DNA of 64,000 nucleotides from contig OX392527.1 in the NCBI GenBank assembly GCA_947623455.1, positions 33,410,201 through 33,474,200 on the forward strand, given 5' to 3'. Source of the DNA: Mimachlamys varia. Taxonomy: Eukaryota > Mollusca > Bivalvia > Pectinida > Pectinidae. Below the pieces are notes generated by a model. The model did not search any database. It saw only the letters and a program-made list of their open reading frames with translations, and had not been told where the DNA came from. Shown here piece by piece: positions 11,473 through 22,400 of the stretch. Positions within the stretch are counted from its first letter, which is position 1, and every line of letters starts with the position of its first letter. The translations under genes and the position numbers were made by a program.

Positions 11473-12676
11473 TGTAACCCATAGGTAGCACAGTCAAGAA
11501 TATAACTCCACACGAGTTTGGGTACAATGTTTATTTACATAGGATTGAACCTGAAATAAAAGATACGAAACTATCACTTTATATGTACAGACAATACGGT
11601 AGTTTCGGTTTCTATTTACAGTATCACAGAGCTTATATATTCATATGTACAATATATAGTATGAGTACTTACCAGCGACCGGAGAGGAAGGCACTAATGT
11701 TCTTATATGATGATATGAATAATGCTGGAGCTGGAGCTCTGTCCTGCTCCACAGCTAGGTGATGAGTGACTGATACATACAGGGTAGACAGGTACTCCTA
11801 TAACATAAGAGGCCGCTGGTCGGCCTTTTTATTATCGGAAATGATTTTGCCGACTGCGACCTCTTATTTCCGAAGCACGAATTCTTTGATGCAGATTCCG
11901 CCCTCGATTGAAGGGGAATGAAATCGGCTTGAAAAAAACTACTTCAGTGATTGACAGTTCATAAAAACAGTGTCTACTCACGTTTTATGTAATAAAGATC
12001 CCATATGTATGTCAAAGATACAATTATATAAAGTATTACGGCCCGTCAAACGCGAAATACAAGACCAAGCGGCCGAAGCACCTCTCCGGCTTATTTTTCA
12101 ACATGGCTTCCTTGGTTGATAAAAATTAGTACAGGGTTTTTTAAACGGAACGAAATGAGACAGAACTTGGTTGTATTCCGCTTGAAGAACATTGTATGTA
12201 TTTCTATTTTTGTATTAACCGCAAAAACCACGTGATATTTAAATTTACTTCCGACAATGTTGTCTGCTTCACTTCGACATAAGAAAAACATTATTTGTAT
12301 AAAATTGAGTGTTTTACACAAAATTCTCCTCATTTCATGATGGATTTATGGAAAGGAATGCTATTTGGACTTTGTTGATCATTTAAATGTAAGTGACACG
12401 CTATATTTTTTTTAAAATCCTGACTTTGAAAAATTGATCGTCAGCATCGGGAAAATCAGCAGTTAGAGGTTACACGGCGCCTGTCAAAAAATATCTCGCC
12501 GTGTTAAACCTCTAAACATTGTTGGAGTAGGTAGACAGGGTGGTGACGCGTACGTGTGCCGGTGGAATCACGTGCAACTCACTCTCTCACAATACACGAT
12601 ATACTCAGGTTGACCCGAGTACACCAAAGACAGCACAAACAAGTGTGACCTAGTGCAATGAGTACACCCTGTTACA
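11473..12676 (-). mobile_element. 3' LTR of a Ty3/gypsy retrotransposon
   Basis: Read on the minus strand, the segment begins TGTAACAGGG and ends GGGTTACA, giving TGTAAC...GTTACA terminal inverted repeats over 1204 bp. It follows a polypurine tract and lies downstream of the pol remnant, where a 3' LTR should be. An AATAAA polyadenylation motif lies near its end on the minus strand (about 11530). No second copy was found near the other end of the element, so the boundaries rest on the termini and the adjacent polypurine tract. An 80-codon frame inside it (12091-12333, minus) is not considered a gene. Confidence 0.65.
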
Positions 12677-12693
12677 TATTCCCCCCTTTCCTT
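12677..12693 (-). promoter_or_regulatory. Polypurine tract of the gypsy element
   Basis: On the minus strand AAGGAAAGGGGGGAATA directly precedes the TGTAACAGGG start of the 3' LTR. In LTR retrotransposons this purine run primes plus-strand DNA synthesis, so its position fixes the LTR boundary and the element's orientation. Confidence 0.75.
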
Positions 12694-13136
12694 GAATGAC
12701 ACCTGACATTCCCAAGATGTACCCAGTGTTGTTACACTTAACTGGTTATAATCTACATCAAGGTTTTTAAAGCCTCACTGACTACAGGAGTATATATACT
12801 AATATATGAAATATACCTATAGATAGTGGGTCACCCCATTGTACTAGTAACAACGAAGTGTAGGTGCATATACTCAGTACCCAAGGATATAAGGCACTTT
12901 TATCAACAATATGATAACTTGTACATTTTTACAAAAGACAAGGAGATTTACTTCATGTTTGGTGAGACAATTTAAGTTCACCCGGAAAGGTTATCACAAA
13001 TTCATAAAGCCAATCTCCTTGCGTCTGTTACCTGTTGAGGATTGTTCTGGTAGGAACTATACATATAAACATCTATAAAACACTTTAGTGATAAAATACA
13101 AAAAGTACTAGATTTACCTATAACACCTGATATTGA

Positions 13137-13158
13137 GTGGTTGGGGAGCCCCCTACCT
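13137..13158. repeat. 22-bp direct repeat flanking gag-pol, left copy
   Basis: GTGGTTGGGGAGCCCCCTAC plus CT is found here, about 80 bases after the pol stop codon, and again perfectly at 18631-18652, before gag. It contains the palindrome GGGGAGCCCC with one central mismatch. On the element strand it reads as a G-rich tract. Confidence 0.7.
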
Positions 13159-13237
13159 ACTCGCAGGCGAATAGGAGACATATTCTATAAAACAAGTTAA
13201 AGATAAAATCAAGATGAAATTATCACAATTTAGAATT

Positions 13238-16200
13238 CTACACAAATATTTCATTATCACCAGATATCATCAGCTCAGCCTGTTGAGAGAATACCCACTG
13301 ACCGTACCTGTCTGGTGGTTTACGTGTTCTAGTGGACTGTCGAACCCCTGGTGGGCTCTGTGGTGGTGATATGAGGGGATTTCCCTCAGGATCACCAATA
13401 TCAGAGACTGTTGGATCCCTGGTACTAAGACCAAGTTCTACACTGGTGTCTCCAAGTTCCACTACACTAACACCCTCATCCTGGTTTGTGACCTCAAAGG
13501 TCACAGGTTCTGGGGCAGAACTGGTCAGAGTAGGGGGTTTCCTCTCTGGTCGTTTCCTGGAACTTTGTCGCCGTACAGGTTCCTCATCGGATTCCGATAC
13601 TTCAGAGCTCTCCGATTCAGAGGACATGTCCATTCGGATAGGGGGAGTTGGCTTGGACGACCTTGCTTTGCAGCTGGTCTCCTCGATGGGGACATCTATG
13701 GGCATAGCATTGAAGTACATCAACATGTTCCGGTGTAGGGTCCGTTTCCGGCCCTTTCCAGTCTCAAGTTGTACCTCATATACAGGAATGTCACTACTAG
13801 GCTTATTGATAACTTTGTAGGGTTCCTGTTCCCATCTGTCTGCCAATTTCCTCTTTCCCTTTAGACCGACCTTCCTTACAAGGACACGGTCTCCTATTTC
13901 TAGTTTTGACTCCTGAATGGACCTGTCATAACGACTTTTATTGCGTGCAGACACCTTGGCGGCCTCAGTACCAGCAACCTTGTAGGCATATTTCATCCTA
14001 TCTCTAAGCCTACTGACGTACGAGGCATGGTCTGTCGCCCCTTGTTCACAAGGGTCTGTTCCAAGGAAAACGTCCACAGACAGGCGGGGATGCCAACCGA
14101 ACATTAAAAAATGTGGTGAGAAACCGGTGGCATCGCTCCGTGAAGCATTATAGGCTTGGACTAAGGGCGCTACATAAGACTTCCAGTCCACTTTCTAGTG
14201 CTCCTCAAGGGTAGCCAGCATACCAAGAAGGGTACGGTTAAACCTTTCGGCTGACCCGTTTCCAATGGGATGGTAGGGGGTGGTTCTGGTTTTTTGAACC
14301 CCTGCAAGCTTACAGAGTTCTCTTATAACTTTGGTCTCAAAGTTGCGACCCTGATCACTATGGAGACGTTCAGGAAAACTGTAAAAGGCTATGAAATGTT
14401 CATAAAGAGCCTTGGCAGTTGTGTGTGCTGTCTGGTTCCGACATGGCACAGCTTGAGCGTACCTGGTAAAATGATCAGTTATCACCAGAATATTTTCAAT
14501 ACCACCCTTTGAGGGCTCCAATGAGAGGAAGTCCATGCAGACTAACTCCATCGGTCTTGTGGTATGGATTGGTACCAGCTCAGCCCGGGGGCCTACTGGA
14601 GTCTTGCGTCTTATGCACCGTCCACAGTTCTCAACTCTGGCATCTACATCTTTTTCCAGACCTGGCCAGTAAAACCTCTGTCTAGCTAACCAAAGAGTTT
14701 TCTCCCTTCCCTGATGACCAACATCATCATGGACCCCTTTCAGCGCTAGGGAGTGATATTGTTTTGGTAGCACTAGCTGTTTTACCTCCTGACCGTCTAG
14801 AGAGGCGGTTCTGTATAGCACGCCCTCGTGTAGATGAAACCTCTTCCAAGTTCTCATAATTTTCTGAACATATGGGGACTTATCCTTGCGTGTTTTCCCC
14901 CTGGGATGAAAACCGGCTCTCTTAAGGTCTATAACCCTGGCAATATCTTTATCCTCCTGCTGCTGTTTCCCCCAATCAATTGTGCTTAGACCATCTTCGC
15001 ATGGAATACCCTCACTGGCCAGGTGAGAGGACAGCTTAGTATGGTCAGCAACACCGTCAATCAGCGGAGCCATAACAGTTGAGGACTGGCATACAGCCTT
15101 AACAACATCAGAGTTACAGAATGATATGCGAGAGAGACCGTCTGCATCAGCGGCTACCCACCTATGGCTAGTGGCATCCAGTTTAGCTTTACCCAGCACA
15201 TAAGTAAGAGGGTTATTATCTGTTACAACTTCAAAAGTATTACCATAGAGGTAATCATGAAATTTATCAGTAACAGTCCACTTTAGTGCCAGGAACTCAA
15301 GCTTATGAGCTGGATAATTGCGCTCACTTGGTCTAAGTCCTCTACTTGCATAAGCAATGACCTTCTCCTTACCCTCATGCTTCTGATACAAAACACCGCC
15401 TAAGCTGGTACCACTAGCATCAGTATGCAAAATGAAAGGTTTGGTAAAGTCCGCATAAGCAAGTACAGGAGGACTTATCAGCTTCTCCTTTACAGTTTCA
15501 AACGCCACCTGCTGAGCCTCACCCCAGGTCCACTCAGCTTTCTGTGTACGCTTTGATTTCTTAGACTTTGAAGCCTTGTTTGACTTGATAACCTTTTTCG
15601 ACTTGCCAGCCTTCTTGGTTAAGTCATGACCCTGTAGAAGCTTATTCAATGGTTGTACTATCTTGGCATAGTCTTTCACAAACCGTCGATAGTACCCACT
15701 GAACCCCAAGAACTGACGCAGCTCCTTCAAATTTGTAGGTGCTGGCCAAGTCTTGACCGCAGATACCTTCTCTGGATCTGTAGCTATGCCCTTTTCAGAG
15801 ATGACATGACCGAGACATGTAACTTCAGTTTTGAAGAACTCGCACTTGGATGGTTTGAGTTTCAAGCCGTGTTGGACGAGTCTGGCGAATACTGACTCTA
15901 GTCTGTCCAGGTGTTCGTCAAAGGTACGGAAAAATATTAGGATATCATCTAAGAAGATGAGACATTCCTTCAGATGCATATCACCCATGCACTTTTCCAT
16001 CAAACGTTGGAAAGTAGCTGGAGCACAGGTTAGACCAAACCCCATTCTGTTGGTTTCCCAGAATCCTAGGTTACCAACTGAGAACGCAGTCTTTTCAATA
16101 TCTGACTCTTCAACCTCCACCTGCCAATACCCCGAACGCAGGTCTAGCTTAGAGAAATACCGGGAACCATTTATGGTGTCCACAGTATCATCAAAGCGAG

Positions 16201-17350
16201 GTAGCATATATGCATCCTTTCTGGTACGTGAATTAAGCATCCGGTAGTCAATGCAGAACCTAAGACTTCCATCTTTCTTCCGTACAAGTACGACATTCGA
16301 AGAAAATGGACTATTAGATTCTCTAATCACACCAGCCTCCTGCATCTCCTTAATATGTTGACGAACCTCCTCATACATGCCAGGGGGTATCTTACGATAT
16401 GGCTGCTTGAAGGGCCGTTCGTCCAACAGCTCGATCTTATGTTTAATAAGATTGGTTTTACCTAAATCGAACAGATTTTTGGAGAATGCCTGTTCCCAAT
16501 TACCTAAGACCTGGCGAACCCTTAACAACTGTTCCTCAGTGAGATTGGTTTTGTCGATATGCACACCAAGTTCCTCAGGTAGTGATAACTTCTCCTCCTG
16601 TGATGTAGGAAGATCAGCAGCCAAATTGTCTACTACCTGTACCTGGTTAACAGTACACAATATCGAACGTGGGTTTAAAACCACGGGTTTTGCTGATATG
16701 TTACAGAGTTTCACTGGTATTTTGTGATTAACTGTATTTTGTTTAATTTTTATCACACGAGGGCAAACAGTGTAACGCAACGTAGAGTTCTCCAGGTTCT
16801 CTGTGACTAGGTCAGTAGTTTCCGGGTCTACACCCCGGGCTATTCCATTTATGACAGCAGTTGTATAGGGAGCAATGGTGACAGGTTTTTTACTTAACAT
16901 TCTAACTGCAAATGAACAGGAGATACTATCCACCGCAGCCTGCCATTCTTGAGGTACCACTGAATCCTCCAATGTTGCCCTCTTAACTAGGCGTATGACA
17001 TTGGTACCCAGGATAACAGGACAAGTACTGTTATATTCGGTATCGGGTACAACCAGCATGAGTACCTGGAAAGTTTGTTATGCCATAAACGGAATCTTAA
17101 CCTCACACTCTATGTAACCTAAATAATTCAAAGATGAACCATTAGCTACTGTAACTTCTAATCCTAGAGTGTCTAAGTTCTGAAGTAGAGGTTTACATTG
17201 AAGACCTGTGTAACACTTTTCCGATAGGGTAGAAACCATCGAACCACTATCTATTAGTGCTTTGACCTTTTGACCTTCGACAAAAACAGGACTTTCACTA
17301 GACACACCCAATAACCTATTCAAAATATCTTGACCTTGGCCTTTTGACAT
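13238..17350 (-). pseudogene. pol: Ty3/gypsy protease-reverse transcriptase-RNase H-integrase, inactivated
   Basis: The minus-strand frame carries in order: an aspartic protease with a DSG active site (ALIDSGSMVSTLSE, about 17250); reverse transcriptase ([21 protein letters not shown], catalytic [14 protein letters not shown]); RNase H ([14 protein letters not shown]); integrase with an H2C2 zinc-binding region and DDE residues (CMDF, HSDQG, SAERFN); and a GPY/F-like module (GDRVLV...WEQEPYKV). The tail is acidic and Ser-rich. Two in-frame stops break it: TAA at 17078 inside the protease and TAG at 14195 in the integrase. RNase H runs from HRWVAA straight into DADGLSRI, where relatives have about 15-20 more residues, so an in-frame deletion is likely. 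The frame is -1 relative to gag, the usual gag-pol arrangement. No env was seen. Confidence 0.92.
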
Positions 17351-17385
17351 ATCTTCAGTCCCCGATTGGCCATTAGCAGAGACTG

Positions 17386-18519
17386 TTACTCGTTTGGGTG
17401 ATCTTCGTTTTTGGCTTTCCCTTTATTGTGCCACTTACCACGACCTCTAGACTTATTGTAACCTCCACGGCCACGACCTTTGTTATGACCTGACCTTTGA
17501 CCTCTATCTGAGTTTTCACTTGTGGATTGTGAACTAAGTTTGTTCAGAATTTTGTCTAACTTGCTTTCAAGTTGAGAGTTCTTCTGCTCTAGACTTTCTA
17601 GTTTCTTAACAAACCGATCCTCTATCTCAGTTACAGAAGCTATTTGAGGGTCAGATTCTACACTAATGGCATGCTGGTGTCCCTTTTTTGTTTGGCTTGA
17701 ACCTGCAGTAGAGGAGATATTTAATTCTTTCTCCACTATCCGGATTTCCCTTAAGAGCTCATTAAAGCTTGTTATTGTGTCATATTTATGACGAGTCTGA
17801 CTCTTAAGTTGTCAGATCTCAGGGATGTCCAGAACTTATGACACATAAGGTCATTCTTGGCCGACTTATGAAGAGATCCACTCTCTATAGCAGTCTGCAG
17901 CAAAGCATCTAACCGGCAACCGAATGCAGTGGCAGATTCATTGGGTTTCTGACTAGAGTTAAAAAAACTCCTGCATCATCATTCCGTGTGTGGAAATGTC
18001 CCCAAACAAAGAATCTAATTTCCCCAAGATTTCCACAGGAGAGGCCTTATCCCCTACGGTTAAAAGAGTCCTCCTCGCAATACCACGGAGTGACCTCCTA
18101 ATGGCCTGCACAAGGGTGCTTGCGGTGATATCGGAGTCTCTGTTGAGGCATCGGATCTCATACCTCCATTCCTCATAGGAAACATCGCCTTTTAAAGGTG
18201 GTTCCTCCCCTGAAAACTGGGGTACCTTAGGGATAAATTGTGGATTCCCGCCATACATACTGGTACCATGGCCAGAGTGGTCATGTTGATGTGCTTGGCT
18301 TGTACCCACAAAACTAAATTGATGTCTAGGCGTGCTAGCAGCATTAGGGAAAGGAGTTGCTACCTTATCAGTAACAGGGGTAATCCTATACTTCCCAAGT
18401 TTTGTTAGAGCCTCTAACAGCTGTTCCTCAGTCAATGTGACCTCGGACTCTACCTGCTCTTCTTCCTCCCCCTTGATTTCGACAGGGTTTTTGGAAGGTG
18501 CTCCTACATCTGCCATCAT
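17386..18519 (-). pseudogene. gag: Ty3/gypsy gag with Arg/Gly-rich nucleic-acid-binding tail, frameshifted
   Basis: The likely start is the MMADVGAPSK methionine pair at about 18519. The capsid-like part contains KVPQFSGEEPPLKGDVSYEE and IRRSLRGIARRTLL, typical of Ty3/PNMA-type gag. A seven-T run near 17960 shifts the frame after MMQEFF, and a second shift lies near 17815. The C-terminal part (17386-17736) has a predicted coiled coil (SLEQKNSQLESKLDKILNKL) followed by an RG-rich segment (NKGRGRGGYNKSRGRGKW) and no CCHC zinc knuckle. Near the gag stop, CAAAAAC (17413 to 17407, minus) is the nearest thing to a slippery site for the -1 shift into pol; it is not a consensus heptamer. Confidence 0.82.
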
Positions 18520-18630
18520 TGGAATACAAATTAAGTAATAACAATGTAATATAAAATCCTGCAAAATATAACAGGACAATGAATGTCAAATTTAAGTGCA
18601 AAGTATATAATCAAGTTCAATTAAATTACT

Positions 18631-18652
18631 GTGGTTGGGGAGCCCCCTACCT
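18631..18652. repeat. 22-bp direct repeat flanking gag-pol, right copy
   Basis: Identical to 13137-13158 and in the same orientation. It lies between gag and the SGNH-like ORF. The bases just outside are also loosely similar (CGCTGGC versus CGCCTGCGAGT on the minus strand), so the shared unit may be about 35 bp. It is not preceded by a recognisable LTR end. Confidence 0.7.
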
Positions 18653-18691
18653 GCCAGCGTATAATAAATTGAAACTTAGATAAATATACAA

Positions 18692-19445
18692 CTAGCAGCA
18701 ATCGACAAACGCCTTAGCCACTAAACGTTTCATCCAAAACCTGGCTAAGACAGGACTGGGATGAATACCATCTTTATATAACGAGTAATTGATGACTGGT
18801 TTACGACCTGCTCGTTTGTACTGAAGCAAATCGCACCTGAAGTTTAAAGAGTTGACACCTAACCTACAATTTACCTCCTTGATGTAACTATTTAAACACT
18901 CTATTCGATTTTCCAAAATCAAATCCTGCTGGATATAGGACTCTGGGTTTGTATGGCCTTTGTAGGCATTCCACACCCTGATTGAATATGGCGGAATCTC
19001 TAGAAACACAAATTTTACCTCACTAATTTTTGAAACAAATTCTAATAATCTATATGTATCAACATGAAATTTGCAATAATCAGAAAATTCCTCATCAGTA
19101 TTGTGACTCAAGGAGATGAATGGGCCTTTTTTAGTAGTGATATCACATGTACCTAACCAAATATACAATGTAATATTGCCATGTTTATTTGGCACCTGCC
19201 TTACAATAGAAATCAAATTTATATCCCAGACACTCAATTATATCTAAATGGTTCCTCAATGAAAAACCCTTGCTACTTGTTAGTTTTATATCATTTGAGC
19301 ACGTTTTTTTTATTATAACGTGTTTGATTGGATAATACCTCATGCTCATGTGACTGGATAAAAAGATCATATCGACTCGTGATCGCGGGCGCTCACACGT
19401 TTTATCAGGGGATCCGGACATGTGCAAGTCTTCAAAAGCAGGCAA
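18692..19445 (-). pseudogene. SGNH/GDSL-hydrolase-like ORF with one frameshift
   Basis: A 181-residue minus-strand frame (18692-19237) overlaps an 86-residue frame (19185-19445). Read with one shift near 19190-19205 they form one domain-like unit. Features of the SGNH fold are a strand followed by WLGTCDIT (the place of the GxND block) and, at the end, LYKDGIHPSPVLARFWMKRL with the DxxH catalytic pair of block V. The GDS block is unclear; RVDMIFLSSHMS is a candidate. Similar SGNH-like domains occur in mollusc repetitive ORFs, from memory. The ORF is oriented like gag-pol and sits just upstream of it, so it may be cargo or a neighbour of the retroelement. It abuts the fucosidase promoter head to head. 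Confidence 0.55.
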
Positions 19446-19477
19446 GCGTTTATAGGACTTCGATTTAAATCATGTGA
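19346..19477 (+). promoter_or_regulatory. Two TCATGTGA E-box (M-box/CLEAR-like) sites before the fucosidase gene
   Basis: TCATGTGA occurs at 19346-19353 (as TCATGTGAC) and 19470-19477 (as TCATGTGAG), 148 and 24 bases before the first ATG of the fucosidase ORF. MiT/TFE factors (MITF, TFEB) bind TCATGTG and TCACGTG E-boxes, and TFEB drives lysosomal hydrolase genes in vertebrates. A weak TATA-like TTTATAG lies at about 19449. Function is inferred. Confidence 0.4.
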
Positions 19478-19493
19478 GCTGTAAACAAACGAC

Positions 19494-22400
19494 ATGCAGT
19501 TGTACGTTGAGCAGAAGATGTCTACGCGTCTTACAAGTCGTATTTTAATCCTATGGTGTATACTTTCTTGCTGTATTGCCATAAAATATGAACCTAACTG
19601 GGATTCATTAGATTCTCGTCCCTTGCCGAGCTGGTATGACGAATCGAAAATAGGAATATTCATCCATTGGGGCGTGTTTTCGGTGCCGAGTTTTTCGTCG
19701 GAATGGTTTTGGGAGTTGTGGAAAGGACAGAAGGTACCAGGTGTCGTTGATTTTATGAACACAAACTACAGACCAGGTTTTACATACGCTGATTTTGCTC
19801 CCCAATTCACTGCAGAATTTTACAACGCCGATCAGTGGGCCGATATATTCGACGCATCGGGAGCAAAGTATGGCATAGAAATACAAATGGCTAACGTTAT
19901 ATAACTTATAGCCCTAAAAGATCTGTCTCTCTAACGTTAGAGCTACTTTTGACTCTCTGATCCACTTACAGTAATATTGAGACGGCTTGCGGCTGCCGAT
20001 CCGCCAGCCGTCCCACTCTTGCAGTGATAATATAAAGGAATCATAAAAAAGGGAGACAACTTTAGGACTCGCACAACTGAATGATTTACTATATGTTATT
20101 ACCAAGTTTTCCAGCTAATAACTTTAATATTTGAAGTTAAACACTTGTGACAACTGCCTAGATTCACAGATACATACATGACAAAGGCTTCAATACTCAT
20201 TTTATGAGGAGTTTACTGGCATTTTAGCTTGCTAGAGGTGTCTGCTTCGAACTCGAACAACTGGAAATTTACATGTCAAACCAGTGAAATGGGACGGGAA
20301 CACCCTCTCACATTTGACCCCATATCAATCTGCCATCACAAATTAAAATCTACCAAAAGTATACATTTTTGTAATGTTAAATATCTATAGATTTCATTCA
20401 AGCCAGAATATGTCAACAATTACCTATTTAAAGGAATTTTCGTGATTCTGAAAATTTCTGAAAACAATTCCAGCTGATTACCATGCAAAAAAAACCTAAA
20501 ACGAAGTAAACCTGAGCAGTAACTAACAAGAAACTCTTGACAAAAAAAATCCAAAGAATTGAAAATAATTCAGGTGGGGCCCACTTCAACAACAAACCGA
20601 AGGTAGAAGACGGTTCGAAATGGACGCGTGTTTACAAACAGCGTGTTTCAACTGCTGCTGTACCGGTAACCGCGAAAGAATTCATCTTGAATATTGCTGA
20701 TATCAGTTAATCTTAACTAAATCTATAAATATGATAAGTTATTAGGCTTGATTTTCGCTTCAAGTTTTGCCGAAAGTTACGTATATTGGGCCTTTAAATT
20801 ACTCGGAATGACGGAATCATTGTACTTAGCCGGAACAAATTTTCAGTAGGGACTACAAATGTATGAAACACTTCATGATAGGCTGATTTAGTTGTGTGAG
20901 TCCGATTTGCGATTTAGTTTGACTGAACATGCATATGATGGTCATCATAATTTTTTGAAATTGACATTTTCTAACATACAAAAATATCTACATTAATTTC
21001 TTCGCCTTTCGATCATCATGTTTTTATATCGAGAAATATTAAGTTGTGTATCTCAGAATGTGATATTTATCAAGAAGTAAAATTTAACAACCCTTATCAA
21101 TAAAAGTGTGGTCATTATCACCATCAATGTCGATCCAATCAGTTTTATTTAAAGAATCTTAGGCTACATGCAATTAAGATAGAGAATAGCCATTATGATG
21201 AGCACTTTGAACTTTATTTTTTTTATTTGTAGGTACGTAGTTTTGGTGACAAAACACCATGAAGGCTACACTAACTGGCCATCAAAATATTCGTGGAACT
21301 GGAACTCCATGGATGTTGGCCCTAAGCGAGATCTTGTTGGTGAGTTATTAGATTTACTATAATTAGCCAATCATTTTACAATACATATGTATATATTATA
21401 TGAAAACAATTTGAATGTAGTTGAATACTTCAAAATGATTTATCAGTTTTGAAAAAATTGTCATCTGAATGCACATTAGAAGAATTAAAGCATTTAATGA
21501 AATTTGTGAATATAACAAATTTATTGTCATACTAAAATCTGAGATACATAATTTATAGCTGACAAGAAATTGAATGCCTGCTGATTCTGGTAATTATGAC
21601 ACATATCTGCAAATTGAAGTCGCACAGTGACAAGAAAAGCCTTATAGTCTAATTAAAAGGTAGATTGATGTCGATATATATATATCTAGGACTCAAAATA
21701 TCATTGCAGGTGATTGAATCGTTATGTAATTTATATAATGACACAACAATATAATGAGGTTTATTGTATCTTAAACATTTTGCAAAGGTAAAATTGTTGA
21801 TAATATTGGGGGAAATATGTATCAAGTCTTGGAGTGATAATCAATTAATACTTTGTCTATTATTTTCTCTCTTTAATACATGTGTGATCTTATCAATAGG
21901 GGAGTTGGCTACAGCTGTCCGCAAGAAACAAGGTATCAAGTTCGGCACCTATCATTCTCTGTTTGAATGGTATAACCCTATGTATCTCAACGATAAAGCA
22001 AATGGTTTCAAAACTCAAGACTTTGTAAGAGTAAGTTGATATGTATTCACTGTAAATCAAGTCGGTGGGACTATTTAATCATAAAACAATACAGGAACCA
22101 GTGTTCTCACTTAGTTTTGCAATAATTGGTTGACTTCGAAAGAATAACTGTTTGAATTTTCAAAGTTGGTGAATAACAGGCTACTTTTGCTGGCAACCGA
22201 CTTTTAATGAGAACCCTGGGGACTTATGGTTGACTTTTTTGTCTAGTTTATTAGGTGATAACTGCAATGTAAGGTCCTTATTATGATATATTGAAGTTGG
22301 ATGTCATGCCCAACTTTATGCAGAGTTTCGTCCCATTTGTCCTTATATATTACTAGTCACTTTGTGTTTGACATATCCTCTGGCAGCTGCAATAGCCAAA

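Noticed and set aside
12091..12333. 80-codon minus-strand frame
   Set aside because: It lies inside the LTR and has no family resemblance.
13332..18538. Plus-strand frames (for example 13332-13820, 15831-16247, 16377-16727)
   Set aside because: They are antisense shadows of the gag-pol remnant, whose minus-strand frame carries all the recognisable domains.
19367..19886. Minus-strand frames of 92 and 131 codons over fucosidase exon 1
   Set aside because: The plus strand encodes conserved GH29 sequence here; the others are shadows.
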